64,000 nucleotides of DNA from Fragum whitleyi (GCA_948146395.1 OX411548.1:64747020-64811019), one strand, 5' to 3'. Counted from the stretch's first letter, positions 32,557 through 44,122 are shown. Made by a program: numbers and translations. Notes: a model not told the origin generated them from the sequence alone.

Positions 32557-35099
32557 ATCTTATTTCTTTTTTTTTCTTTTTGCGGTAGAATAGGAGGTTG
32601 AATAGACTACCGGTAATATCAGGCTGCACATATGCACAAACTGATTTTTTTGCACAAGAAGCCATGAATATTACTAGTAGTAAATACTTTATGCATGTAG
32701 TTCTATCATTAAATGTGGTCTGAAAATTGGTAAATAAATCTTAAATTATTGCATGAATTAGTATACATTATCTTATCCATGAATTTGATCTGCATAATTG
32801 TTCTTATGTGAGATGGCAACCAGTAACAACAATAAACAAATCATTTCAACTTTTGCAAGAGGTATTGACTGTACATATGTGCAGTCTGATCTTAGTCTAA
32901 ACCCACTGATATAATGAAGTCATGAAACATAATTTTCCGTTTTTCATTATCCTGCTTTCAGTGTTCAAGCTGTCTCATGAAAAAACCAAAGCTGCTATAT
33001 TGAGGTTGATGGGGTTTTTTTGTATTTAAGCTACAGTATTTTATAGACCAAAATTTGGTCTATTTGGTCTCATTTAATGAGTCAATCAATATTGGACAAA
33101 TAAAAGAGCATGGAATAGATACCAACTTTATCTCTTGAAGGTACTGTGTATTATCCGATATCATATTTAACTTAACATAGGGATTCTTTTGAAACTTTGG
33201 ATTAAATACCCATTCAGAAATCTTATTATTGAGTGAGTATATATTTAAAAGATGCATTTAAATCACATTTTTTGCTCACATAGTTTAAAGGTTAAATTTT
33301 GTATTTCTTTTGACTTTTTTACTGACAATCATTATTGTTCTGAATTCAGGTTTGAAGCTATTCTTGCTTTTTTGTCATTTAAACCATGAAGCATCGTGCT
33401 TAAGAATTGCATGAGCAGTTGTGTGAAATGTTCATTTTCAGTTGGTAGACCTGTCAATAACCTATAGTTGCAATCTATTAAAATAAAGAATTTTGATTGG
33501 TTTAAATGGCATCATGTTGGGAAATCTATTGCACTTAATTTCTGTATAATATGTGTAGTTAAAACAGAAATGTTTTAATGTTTCTTTTTCACTTCTCAAA
33601 TAAAATGCCATACTTTTAGATCATGGAAGTTATAACATAGAATTTTTGACATGATTGAGCATAACCTCTATCTAAATAATGACATGCTTTATTTCTTGTT
33701 TCAATTTCTTTATATTTTTGTTTCATTTTAAATTATAATTTCTTTTACAACTCAAATATTTCTACTTGTATCTCTCTGACAAAAACAAATAAGATTGTAT
33801 GCTTCCAAATTCAGAATCCGTGTGTTCTCTCAAATATATCAAAAAAGGTTCGATTAGCTGCTTTTAAAAAATTGTAGTCTGATTTACTTTTCTAAATTTG
33901 CTCGTTCAAAATTCGACAAACTAGTAAATTAAAGACAGTTTCTTTGCTAAAAGTATAAAGTAAAGTTTTCTAATAGATTTATTGTCAGAAAACACAAGAA
34001 AGTCATGCGTTTTTGGTTTTTTTTTTTTTTTTTTTGTTAAAAGAAAGGAAAAATGAAAAAAAATTGACTTTGTTTAGATTTGAACATCCAAGAGAATACT
34101 TCGTATTACCGTGATCTACTCCTCTGGACCACGGACCGCTGGTAAATATAGATCAAATTTTATGATTATATGAAAACATAGTCCCCCGGGTTAAGACGAA
34201 GCTTTCCGTAACCACCGCTATTCCTCGATGGTAAATGTATTCATCTGTTAATTTATTCATTGCATAAAGGACAAATCATGTCAATTATTTCAGGTTATAA
34301 TATAAAAAAAATTGACCTTGAACTTTGATCTTTAGTCAAGAGCTGTTTGTGGCAAGCAGCGGTAGACAACAAGACTTGTTATCCAATTTTTGAGCAAGAG
34401 GTCTTGCAATTCAATTGCTAAGCATTAAATAGCTGGAATTGCCTAAATGTTTATAGGCAGTGACAGCTGTTTCTGTCTGAACCATCAAATTAAGCAGTGA
34501 GTTGCTATCATCAGGGTTTCAGTCAAGAAAATATGAGGATTCCACTTTAAGCCTCTCTTAGAAAAAGATTAGAAGGAAGGGACTTCAAAAAGAAGTTTTT
34601 AGTCTTTAAAAGAGATCTCATAGTGTCACAAACTTTTTACCCTTGATATACTTTTAAATCTTGGCAAAATTGCCATGAATTCAAAGTGTTGAAAGCTCTG
34701 GGTGCTTTTATTGTGATTTATTATGAAAAAAATAATTTTTGTGATTTAAAAAGAAAAATCAAGTGATAATAGACTAAAATCAAACTGCATATTACTACAT
34801 GCTGATCTTTGTCTTTACTCCCTGCTAAAGCCAGAAGATTCCAGACTCTGCATTAAAAAGGTTATTTTTTTTTTAATCAAAACTTCTGTAATAAAGTTCA
34901 CATTTTCTGAAGAGATCATAATCATACGAAAACAGTGCTACCCTAGTATTTAATCAATATATTGTAATTAATATAGCAAGGATTAAGATCTGTCATTTAG
35001 ACCATGGGCTCTCAGTCATGCAAAAATAGGGACAAAATAATAGATTAAAAATGTTTAAGTCAATCAATTTTAATCATGCATTGCAATAAAAAGACTACT
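32557..35099. other. intergenic with old repeat fragments
   Basis: I see an 18-20 nt T run near 34,016, a pearl P6-type end near 34,318-34,380 (AAGACTTGTT), a decayed foldback (34,430-34,495) and a decayed T1 MITE (34,628-34,862). No coding signal. Confidence 0.35.
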
Positions 35100-35107
35100 G
35101 TCAAGCT

Positions 35108-35468
35108 CAGGGTTGTAGTTTTCCCATGCTCGACTTGTCCGACATGGATTTTTCTACTTGTGGACAAGTAGCTTTTTCTTTGTCACTTGCATGTGGACAA
35201 GTAAATCGAGGACAAATCTTGGAATGGTACTTGATAGAGGTAAGAGATTAATTAGCCAAATGTTTGCATCAAAACATAGAAAATATTGTTTTCAATGAAG
35301 AAAATGCTGGGTTCAGCACAATGAAGAAAATGCTAAAAAACAATAATTTCTTTTATTTATATATTCTCTTTTTTTTGAGGGCAAGTTCATGTTGATCCTG
35401 GACAAGTAGAAAATCATGTATTACTTGTCCAGGTACAGTGGAAAAAAATGTGTATTTCCACATCCCTG
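35108..35468. mobile_element. hAT-like MITE, family H1, copy 2
   Basis: Ends CAGGGTTGT and CCACATCCCTG. Exact 8-bp duplication GTCAAGCT at 35,100-35,107 and 35,469-35,476, the hAT signature length. The 472-bp repeat composite begins 12 bp to the right. Confidence 0.88.
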
Positions 35469-35480
35469 GTCAAGCTAAAT

Positions 35481-35952
35481 GGATCCGCTCCGGTCACAAT
35501 TTACTTCCTAGGTCGTTGTACCCTCAAATAGTCCGGTTAGAAAAAATGATATGCTCCTTTTGCCACACTGTTTTAATGTTTAAATAACAGTAAAGGGCTT
35601 GAAATGAGGTTCAGCTAAGTGCCAGACCTCTGCTACATTTCATGCATAGGATTAAATGAATTTAGTTGCGAACTACTTTTTCTTGGAGCCTGACCTTTGA
35701 TGGAGGTACCAGAGTTGACATACACTTTCGTACCAAGAGAATTTTGAGGGTAGTTGTGCGCAATGAAAAATTGTGAAAAAAGTTATCCTGCAAGGTACTG
35801 TTTTCTGGGGCTGATATGCAAGAACATATATTGCTCTTTAAGCCACACTAAGTTATTTAGCCCAAATTAGTTTTTTAAAAGAGCTACAGACTGTCAAAAT
35901 GTGCCAATTTACTATATAATTTAACACGGCCAAAACAGACAGGAGTGTAACC
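35481..35952. repeat. 472-bp terminal direct repeat, copy 1
   Basis: GGATCCGCTCCGGTC to GACAGGAGTGTAACC. By line-by-line reading I find no difference from 39,235-39,706. Its two ends are imperfect inverted repeats of each other (11 of 15). Confidence 0.95.
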
Positions 35953-36461
35953 TATATCAAGATGGGGGGGTCACACAAAAATAACGCTTGTAATGTTCTT
36001 TTCGTAGATTTTGGGCTCAAAATGTCACTGTGCACTAGTAAATATGTTCAAGAATTGGATTTTAATAATATTCCTACAATTTAATTGAAATTTGAATTTG
36101 ATTTTTTTAAAAAAATATTAAAATGTCAATTTTATCCCTTTTAAGTACTTTGATTCCAATTGGAATGCTTTGGCCTTTTTCACATGATGTCATAACAAGC
36201 TGTCTGCACCATTGATCACCTGAACCAGACTTTTTAACTGTAAACAACTTGAATTTACATCAAAAACAGATTTGGATTAACCCCTAAACCTTGGGACATG
36301 AGCCCCTTAAACGCCCCTTTTGTATGAATTTGCTCTGTTTCGGCTAGCATCAAGCCTCATCAGTGGTGTTGCTCTACACCAGACAGAGATTGTCTCATCC
36401 TGTCTCATCTCATCTTATTTGTGATTTGGTCCCGTAAATCTCTGTCTCATCTATTTCCCTA

Positions 36462-37961
36462 TTAGTGGACAGTCTGCGCATAATTATGTATGTCATCATT
36501 GGCCACGCCTTTAATGTAGTCCTGTATTTCGTTTACGTTTCGTTTTTTCTTAACCTCGCGGTGTTGAAATTCCATAAGAGCTCTTCTTCTAAGGCGGTTC
36601 CTTTTAAAAGTGTCGGTTTTTCTGTACAATTTGTCCTTAATTCTTTTTAAAGAAATTTGCTGGAGTCGCTTTTTGGCCCAAACTCCAAGCCCGATCCCCG
36701 ATATTTTCCAAAGTTTCTTTCTGACTGCTATGTCCAGAGTATTGTTAGAACGCAATATTTGGGCTGAAAGTCTTCCAGTGAAAGTCCTGCTGTAGTTTAT
36801 ATTTTTGCTTAAGGTTGCAGATGCTGCCCTATTAAATGCTTCACACTTCTGTGTGGATGTCCTTGAACTCACACTGTAGATTGCACCTTCACTAAGTCTC
36901 ATCTGCAAAATAACTTCCAACAGCGCCTTGTCGTTCTCAGTCATACGCAGATATGTTATGTTCGCAGGGCCTAGTACTTTAGAATTGTGCCACCAAGTTG
37001 AAACGCCATCACATACAAGTGAATGGTTGGCACAGTTACTACAATTTCCAGCATAACAGTCAACAGTAGATGATCTTATTGAGGGTAAGTCTTTCAACAT
37101 TTTGGTTATGTCCCCCTGTCCCCTTCTTGCCATTTCTTCAATTATAGCATTGCACCGCATTCTTATGTCATTTCCCAGCTTCCCCTGTGCGGTCTGTCTG
37201 TCACGCTTCGTATTGAACGGGAACATTTTTTCACTAAAGTTAACGTTACGTACTTTCCTCTCTTGGCAAACAGATAAATGATTCGGGTCGGCCTGCCTTG
37301 TCACATTCCACACGTCATCGAGAGTTCTGTAAAAGTCCTGCATGCCGAGCTGAGACTTTGTGTCGCCATCCGTGGTTAGCGTTCGAACCAAGAACCCGTC
37401 TTTGTATAAGTCTTCAGCCACATTGTAGGCCATTTTTCTTTCTGAGTGTGGTGTGAAGTATTCTAAGTCTGCAGAGCAACCTGCATGACCACCAGGGCAG
37501 AATACATCCAGTCCTTTGTATCTGAGGGAGGCCCCTGTCATACAGAGCTTGTTTTCAACCGACATCGCGACAATGAACTTGTATTCTGTATGATTCTCGG
37601 TCGCTATAGTATATGCCTGAGATGAGCTTTGCCCTGGTTTGTAGGAGGAAATCATTCTCTGGCTATTATATCTAGCATCAATTGAAAGGTCTAACTGCTT
37701 TGGATCCTTTGAGCCAATAGAAATGTTGTGTTTTGTCACAATTTCACGTTTCTCTGCCATATCATCACTGTTTATCTTTACAATCTTCTTGCTGACCTGC
37801 TTGCAGAGTTCATGCATATGGCTTGCTGCTGGAAAAGGCAGGTCAAGTTGTGTGAATAAGTCCTCAGCTCTGGATACACCCATGGGGCTATCCATCAGTG
37901 CCACAGCAAGATTCGTATTGAGTACCGCCGCGCCTCTGGTATCCTTAATTTCCTCATACAT
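36462..37961 (-). CDS. Mutator-like transposase, main part
   Basis: 499 codons and a stop. The pattern fits the animal Mutator-like transposase domain (PF20700 type). A first Asp is in LSIDARYNSQ (D95), DGD follows in LTTDGDTKS (D198), then a cysteine/histidine block, CYAGNCSNCANHSLVC (302-317), and WW (323-324). Finally KCEAFN holds the likely catalytic Glu (E374). D, D and E are my assignment by analogy. The C-terminus (430-475) is strongly basic. The N-terminus continues in frame into the upstream reading frame at 37,974-38,330, separated by one TGA and four codons. As a DDE/D enzyme it would cut and paste element DNA in the nucleus. Confidence 0.82.
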   Translation of the reverse strand: MYEEIKDTRGAAVLNTNLAVALMDSPMGVSRAEDLFTQLDLPFPAASHMHELCKQVSKKIVKINSDDMAEKREIVTKHNISIGSKDPKQLDLSIDARYNSQRMISSYKPGQSSSQAYTIATENHTEYKFIVAMSVENKLCMTGASLRYKGLDVFCPGGHAGCSADLEYFTPHSERKMAYNVAEDLYKDGFLVRTLTTDGDTKSQLGMQDFYRTLDDVWNVTRQADPNHLSVCQERKVRNVNFSEKMFPFNTKRDRQTAQGKLGNDIRMRCNAIIEEMARRGQGDITKMLKDLPSIRSSTVDCYAGNCSNCANHSLVCDGVSTWWHNSKVLGPANITYLRMTENDKALLEVILQMRLSEGAIYSVSSRTSTQKCEAFNRAASATLSKNINYSRTFTGRLSAQILRSNNTLDIAVRKKLWKISGIGLGVWAKKRLQQISLKRIKDKLYRKTDTFKRNRLRRRALMEFQHREVKKKRNVNEIQDYIKGVANDDIHNYAQTVH

Positions 37962-37973
37962 TTTGAAAAAATC

Positions 37974-37976
37974 TCA
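37974..37976 (-). pseudogene. in-frame TGA breaking the transposase gene
   Basis: It follows CGYL and precedes DFFK and then MYEEIK with frame unchanged. A CGA to TGA transition is the simplest origin. Confidence 0.75.
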
Positions 37977-38330
37977 CAGATAGCCACATGAGTTGCATTT
38001 AAATTGTAGTTTTATTCCAAGTCCTGCTTTCACCTCATTTGCAAAGGTGATCTGAGGAGCCCTGCATCTTGTCCTGTTGTGGCTTTTCACCAGTTGATTT
38101 ATAGAAAATACTAACTTGCTCATGCTCACAATACGGTTTCCCTTGAAGGCATCTTGATCTGTGTCACGTTGTCGCAGGTTATAGGTGCGATCCCCAGAAA
38201 GGGTGTTGTCGGTAGTTGAAATAGAACCATTTTCTTCACCGGTTTGACTGGAGGGTCCTGGTTGGTTACTTCTCAATAAATGATATGTATTCCCTTTTTG
38301 AAAATAGTTTGATCTGCTGCGTTTAACCAT
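37974..38330 (-). CDS. Mutator-like transposase, N-terminal part
   Basis: 118 codons from ATG, ending in TGA at 37,976-37,974, in the same frame as the 499-codon part. It begins MVKRSRSNYF, has a low-complexity linker, then FANEVKAGLGIKLQFKCNSC. A CxxC just before the main part is expected for this family, so the two frames are one gene of about 620 codons with a nonsense mutation or recoded codon. The start is the first ATG after stops. Confidence 0.78.
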   Translation of the reverse strand: MVKRSRSNYFQKGNTYHLLRSNQPGPSSQTGEENGSISTTDNTLSGDRTYNLRQRDTDQDAFKGNRIVSMSKLVFSINQLVKSHNRTRCRAPQITFANEVKAGLGIKLQFKCNSCGYL

Positions 38331-39234
38331 GTCGAAAAAATGTTTTATTTATTTTAAGATTTCTCTATAATGAATGAGTAGCTGGTTATGGTATTGAAAG
38401 GCTTTTGCATCTTCTTTTATACCTACCCAGCAATGTCAGTGTCATATGACGGCACTAATTGGATTGGTTGGCATTCAAAGTGACCACTTGATATTAAGAT
38501 AATCAGCTTCCAGACCCTAGCCCCTGTATGGATATATCCTGTTAGAGCCCATTCTCTTTGTTTCACCAATATCCTTGTATTTTGATACAGAAGCCTCTTT
38601 GATCAAAATGGTAAAAGTAAAAAAAAATTAGAACTTAAGATTTAACATAATAGACAAAAGATAAACACCACCACTATTTTGCTCTAAAGACCTAATGCCC
38701 ATTTACAGTTCACCTTACCCTTTTCAACACTGTCAAATTAAGTGTATTTTCCTTTTTCCTAGGTGTTTTTTTTACTCTAACTTAGTGTAAACATATTATA
38801 TTTTTTAGAATCACCCATTCATGAGGTTTTGTGTTCATTGTATTGAAACTTCTATACAATAATTGAACTTTTTTTAAAATTTAAATTCACTTTTTTTTTT
38901 AAATGCTATTTTTTAAAGCATTTCATTTTAGCATAGACATCTGGGAAAGGGTTCAAAGTGAAGAAGAGTAATTTTTCTGCAAGGGACTTTTTATTTTATG
39001 AAAATTGATGACTTTTTACAAAAGTTATGGCAATTTCTAACCATCAGGTGAGGGAAACTGAAACTACTCCTTTTTGGCCCTAATTTCAGAAATATAGGCC
39101 TTGTACTAATTCTACTGCCATTTTTCTTCTAAGTGATATTTTTGGAAAATTTAAAAACGGGGAATGTTGTAATACATATGCGCTTCAAATGGGGGCATTT
39201 TTGTCAAAATTGAAAAAAAAAAGTTTGATATTTA
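38331..39234. other. non-coding interior of the composite element
   Basis: AT-rich, no frame and no match to the other end (35,953-36,460) that I can see. It would contain the transposase promoter if the gene were active. Confidence 0.4.
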
Positions 39235-39706
39235 GGATCCGCTCCGGTCACAATTTACTTCCTAGGTCGTTGTACCCTCAAATAGTCCGGTTAGAAAAAA
39301 TGATATGCTCCTTTTGCCACACTGTTTTAATGTTTAAATAACAGTAAAGGGCTTGAAATGAGGTTCAGCTAAGTGCCAGACCTCTGCTACATTTCATGCA
39401 TAGGATTAAATGAATTTAGTTGCGAACTACTTTTTCTTGGAGCCTGACCTTTGATGGAGGTACCAGAGTTGACATACACTTTCGTACCAAGAGAATTTTG
39501 AGGGTAGTTGTGCGCAATGAAAAATTGTGAAAAAAGTTATCCTGCAAGGTACTGTTTTCTGGGGCTGATATGCAAGAACATATATTGCTCTTTAAGCCAC
39601 ACTAAGTTATTTAGCCCAAATTAGTTTTTTAAAAGAGCTACAGACTGTCAAAATGTGCCAATTTACTATATAATTTAACACGGCCAAAACAGACAGGAGT
39701 GTAACC
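39235..39706. repeat. 472-bp terminal direct repeat, copy 2
   Basis: Same length, orientation and, as read, the same sequence as 35,481-35,952. Right flank AAAT pairs with the left flank of copy 1. Confidence 0.95.
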
Positions 39707-40294
39707 AAATGTAAATTACTCTCTTCGACTATAAACCCATTCTCTTGATGTCTGCAGATGCTTATAGAGGAGATCTATCATCATGGCAAATATGGTCACT
39801 GTATCTTGAAAAGATTTGAAGTAACTGGCAATGTTTAAGATTTTTTATTCAGTTTTGCAGACAGACTTACAAACAGACATACAAAAGTAAAACAATGTGC
39901 CCTAGATCTTAATAGATGTGGGGGTACATGAAATTACAAGATTTTCATCAACTTCAAATAATGTCGTCTTCAACTTCTTTCAGACTGAAAGTTTGTGCTT
40001 GGTACGTTGTCAGCATTTAAGTTTAATGTTGTAACATTTTTTTTACAGTTGCTGGTGTAGTTACAATATTTTTCTGCATAAATTGACAAGTATTCTTAAA
40101 TATCTGCATTTTCAGATAGAATTGGTGTCCAAGAGATCAGAACTAGGTGTCACCAAATAAAGGGTCCTTGAATATTTTTGTACCATAAACTTATAAACTT
40201 GATCTTGATTTATTGCCATCCAACTATAGAATTGGCAACTTTAAATTATATTGCTTTGTCATGACCAATACAAATACTGGTTTGTTTGTTTGTT

Positions 40295-40715
40295 TGTTTG
40301 AATGGGGTTTTACGCCGCTTTCAACATTCTTTCAGTTATATATTGGCGATTGGATCACCTGACAATGGATTTCTGATATTTTTCAAACTAGTAGAACCAT
40401 AACATTCTTTCCTAGCCTCCAGCTATGATCCCACATAGTTAACCCTTTCCTGTTTTACAAAACTTTGGACCTGTCCAAATTCAAAGGTTTTGCAGACGAA
40501 AATTAAAAGTGGATTTAATTTGAGAAATAACCATTCAGTAGGGTAGAAAATAGTGTGGAAAAGAAGAAATTGCTTGTCAGAAGCAATTTCTTCTTTTTTC
40601 ACAATGTTTTCTCAATCATAAAATCTCAGACACGTAAAAAGCAGGGATTAAACAGCAAAGGGTTAAACTATTATCAACCTATTGATGGGTGACAAATAGT
40701 CAGAAAAGAATGAGA
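40295..40715 (-). mobile_element. SINE interrupted by a TTAA MITE
   Basis: On the minus strand it has the SINE body and tail (GTTGAAAGCGGCGTAAAACC, complement of 40,312-40,331), split at TTAA. The halves are 40,295-40,442 and 40,663-40,715. Confidence 0.75.
40443..40662. mobile_element. TTAA-MITE family T2, nested in a SINE
   Basis: CCCTTTCCTGTTTTAC at the left and AAACAGCAAAGGG at the right; TTAA duplicated at 40,439-40,442 and 40,663-40,666. A central hairpin has AGAAATTGCTT arms. Confidence 0.88.
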
Positions 40716-41171
40716 GCTACAGTTTGGGGAACTTTTTTAATATGTGTATATTGAGACCTGCCCTGTGATAAGGATGAGAAATTCGCGCAAAAGCGGGATA
40801 AAAGTTGCAAATTTATGACGTCACAAAATTTAAGTGGGAATAAGGTTAATGTCTTTTGTGTAAATCCACATTTTCTCCTGTTAGGGCCCGGGTTTTGTCT
40901 GTTAACGTATGCCTATAATGACCTGAAAACATTCATTTTATGCAATAATTTGTGATATCTCTTGACAATCATATATTACCGGGTAATTATTCTTTTTAGG
41001 AAATTATACCTCAATTAGAGAAAGGTTCACTCAAATATTTTGTTAAAATTTAGGTTATATCAATCAACTGATGTGCATGAGCTTTTGTAAGTAAATAATG
41101 AAAGGGGAGCTACCATTAAGTGTATTTCAACTTAATTTCAGTTTGATATAGATGAAAACTTAAGCTTATGG

Positions 41172-41243
41172 GGGGTTGAGTGCAACACTATTGTAAGTGC
41201 TTATACATTTATAAGCACTAACAATAGTGTTGCACTGATCCCT
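41172..41243. mobile_element. foldback mini-element, family F
   Basis: GAGTGCAACACTATTGTAAG continues to TGCTTATA, then an inverted copy TATAAGCACTAACAATAGTG. Nearly perfect palindrome of about 70 bp. Confidence 0.8.
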
Positions 41244-41758
41244 TGTTATAGAGTCACCTTGAACACTCAATGCTGATGTTTTAATATCCCTGAAAGTGTA
41301 AGAAATATCAAGAATGCATTGTTAGGTGCTCCAGCTGCCACAATATGCAGAGCTACAGATAGATTAGAGTATTTTTGATTTTAAGATCAAAGTATTGCAA
41401 TAGTTATAGCACAAAGCTATGTTATAGGTACTCATTGAAATTGTCCTGTCAAGACGATTCCAATAAGGACCCACAACATAGGGTTTCATTGAGAAATAAA
41501 GATTTTAGACTGTCTCTACCTCCTCTTATCCATACCTCTGTATATCACTGAATATCATGTTACAAATAATGTTTAAACTTCATTCAAGAAAATAAATTTT
41601 TGGTCCAATTTCTACAAGGGGCTAGCTCTTCACTGTTGTATAGAATCAAAGTTATGTCAATTGTTCATAGAGACATAAGACATCATACATGCAAACAAAC
41701 TTGAATATGCCATTTATAGTAACAATCAATAAAAGCCTGTCTTAGTTCTAAAAAAAAA

Positions 41759-42294
41759 ATCCATCTTGCTCGAGCGACCACGTCTATTAAGCTACCATTT
41801 TCATTAAGCGACCGTTTTCAAATTTCTCTGCTTTAAATCAAAATATCCCAAAAAGTAGATATCATTGGTTTAGATAGAATTGTTATTGAGTACTTTGTTG
41901 CTTAACTCTTTAGACTTGTCTCAACTAGACGATTCTTTTGAGTAATAACAACATAGGATTATTGAGAAATTTGCAGTAACATACATATTCAATCAAAATA
42001 CAGACAAAACTGTGTGAGCAGACACCTGAGAATAGCAGTCAGACTGCAATAAGCGGCAAAAATGCAGCCAGCGTTCACCTTTAATTGTCTGATTTGCCAG
42101 GGAATTTTCTGTTAAGCGGCTGTCACTTGTATGTGGCCAATTTTGCCTCATGCTTTGGGTGGCCGCTATCAACAGTTTAGACTGCAATGTATCTAATTTG
42201 TAAACAAAACATTTACTAAGTGACCATTCTCTTTAACAACTGCTTCTTGGTGACCAGGTCCTGTAAGCGGTTGCTTAATAGACATTTTACTGAA
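41759..42294. repeat. TA-type MITE relative, diverged
   Basis: TCTTGCTCGAGCGACCACGT at the left and GCGGTTGCTTAATAGACATT at the right correspond to the intact element at 51,391-51,705. A longer interior lies between. Confidence 0.5.
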
Positions 42295-42539
42295 CTATTT
42301 TCAAAGGATACATGTACCTTGTTTGAAAATTACAATCATTCACAACTTTGTGTAAAAAACAGTCAAGAAAATGGTCAATGGACAATGATGTAGCAAAACA
42401 GTTGGCTATCTATGTGTGCTGGCTGATCTGTGCTAAGACATTTTGCAAAAATAAGATATTTTATGGGTTCAGCATAATGTATGCTTACAGAATTACTTAT
42501 CACAAGACAGAATTTTGAGACCGTCTGATTTGAAAGAGG

Positions 42540-42605
42540 TTTAAAATGGCTGGCCAGCGTGAAACAGTTGTAACTGCCTAAAAACAAATATGTAGTTACA
42601 AAATT
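42540..42605. repeat. foldback mini-element, decayed
   Basis: GTGAAACAGTTGTAACTGCC with a degraded second arm. Confidence 0.5.
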
Positions 42606-43091
42606 AATGTTCCAGGCTGAGTCAAGAAAATTTCGATGACATATCATTCACGAAGGACTGATTATAACAGATACAAGTTTTAGTGAATGGTCAAAATTTA
42701 GAATTTGAATCTTTTTTTACTGACACAAATGATTTTTGACCACTCTGTTAAACTTGTATAACTTTTATCCCTCTGCTAAACTTGTACACTATAGTAATGG
42801 GTTAAATATTGGTTAGACAAGGTTACAAGTTTGTTTATCACGGTAAACAAAAATCAATGAGTAATTTGGGTGATCAATGAACTGTTTGATCAAGAATAAT
42901 CAATTTTATCTCAATTTCCGTCGAACTGTTACAAGTTATGTCAGGTACTCATGAAACACATAGAAAAGAAGAAGATTTAAATGGACGTCCATTACAACTA
43001 GAAAATAAATGGATCTGGCTGTTTAAAGTGAAAAAATGTGCAAATTGAAGGCTTAGTGCAACACCATTAAAAGTGCTTATTAATATATATC

Positions 43092-43325
43092 GAGGGGTGA
43101 GTGCAACACTATTGTATGTGCCTATATATTTATAGGCACTTACAATAGTGTTGCGCCAACCCTCCAATATAGGCTCTTACAATAGTGTTGTGCTAACCCT
43201 CCGATATAGGCTCTTACAATAGTGTTGCGCTAACCCTCAAATATAGGCTCTTACAATAGTGTTGCACTAACCCTCTGATAAAGGCTCTTACAATAGTGTT
43301 GTACTGACCCTTTGATATATTATTT
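43092..43325. repeat. foldback element with its right arm amplified (5 x 37 bp)
   Basis: A palindrome (GTGAGTGCAACACTATTGTA arm, 43,096-43,165) is followed by tandem 37-bp units starting TACAATAGTGTTG at 43,141, 43,178, 43,215, 43,252 and 43,289. Confidence 0.85.
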
Positions 43326-43511
43326 ATAACATGTACTTCTAGGTTTGGTCCATTTTCAAGGCCACTGAAACTGTTTTGCACTGAAAAAGAAGGAAACTAT
43401 TTCTAATTTTATTCAGATTTTCCCTTATCCTGCTTACAGGATTTTCAGGGATGTAGGTTTTGTGAATCTGAGACAGAAAAACTGTCTAAGGGCCATGCAC
43501 CCTCTTGGGAT

Positions 43512-43570
43512 CAACTTCAGAAATGAATTGAAGACTGTTTTAAACAGTCTTCAATTCATTCCTGAAGTTG
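43512..43570. repeat. hairpin, family G, copy 2
   Basis: CAACTTCAGAAATGAATTGA continues to AGACTG, then a short centre and the inverted copy. Matches 29,902-29,955. Confidence 0.75.
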
Positions 43571-44097
43571 AGCACCAAATTATTGTAAATATCCAACACT
43601 TACTTCACTTAACCATTTAACAAGGGATAGCTCTAAATGCACAAAAAAAACTAGTATATTACTTTAACCCTATAGTTGAGTCCTTTAGAACCTGTTTTGT
43701 TGATGTCACACTAAAATGTTGTGATTTTATTTGATTTTTGTTTCAAAATAAATTTCCAATTTAGTATCTCACGTAATATTTTAAGCATTCTTTTTCAAGC
43801 TTTACCCTGATTAACTGAGAAGAAATCAAACAGTGTAGGCACAGATCAGACTTCAAATCTATGCTGTCTGCCAAAACTCTGGAAAAGGGGCATTACAATT
43901 CGCACAAAATTCGTCTAGCATAATCTTCTTGATAGTATAGGTTGCTCCTTTGATGGTGTACATGTGTACCAAGTTTCAAGTGAATGTCTATGGTTATTAG
44001 AGATATCACAAAATTTCAAAGTTTTTGCATGACAACAATACTGCAGTGAATGCCTACCACCAACAACGCCAACACCAAGGCTATACATGAGTTGACG

Positions 44098-44122
44098 GGT
44101 GACGTCACGGGTCACGTGATGT
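44098..44122. promoter_or_regulatory. CRE and E-box cluster
   Basis: TGACGTCA at 44,100-44,107 and GTCACGTGAT at 44,111-44,120, five bases apart. These are full consensus CREB/ATF and bHLH (CLEAR-like) sites. No gene start is evident beside them. Confidence 0.35.

Larger units (their letters stand above)
35481..39706 (-). mobile_element. composite element: Mutator-like transposase between direct repeats
   Basis: Two identical 472-bp repeats in the same orientation flank 3,282 bp that hold one broken transposase gene on the minus strand. The outer flanks repeat AAAT (35,477-35,480 and 39,707-39,710). The inner flanks (TATATC and ATTTA) do not match each other, so the duplication belongs to the whole 4.2-kb unit. 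There is no reverse transcriptase, primer-binding site or polypurine tract, so this is not an ordinary LTR retrotransposon. Confidence 0.7.

Noticed and set aside
37974..37976. Selenocysteine recoding of the in-frame TGA
   Set aside because: No reason to expect selenocysteine in this family, and I see no convincing SECIS-like element. A nonsense mutation is simpler.
36465..37983. Plus-strand open frames opposite the transposase
   Set aside because: They are shadows of the minus-strand coding sequence.
35481..39706. LTR retrotransposon
   Set aside because: No reverse transcriptase, integrase, protease, primer-binding site or polypurine tract; ends are GG...CC; the only gene is a DNA transposase.
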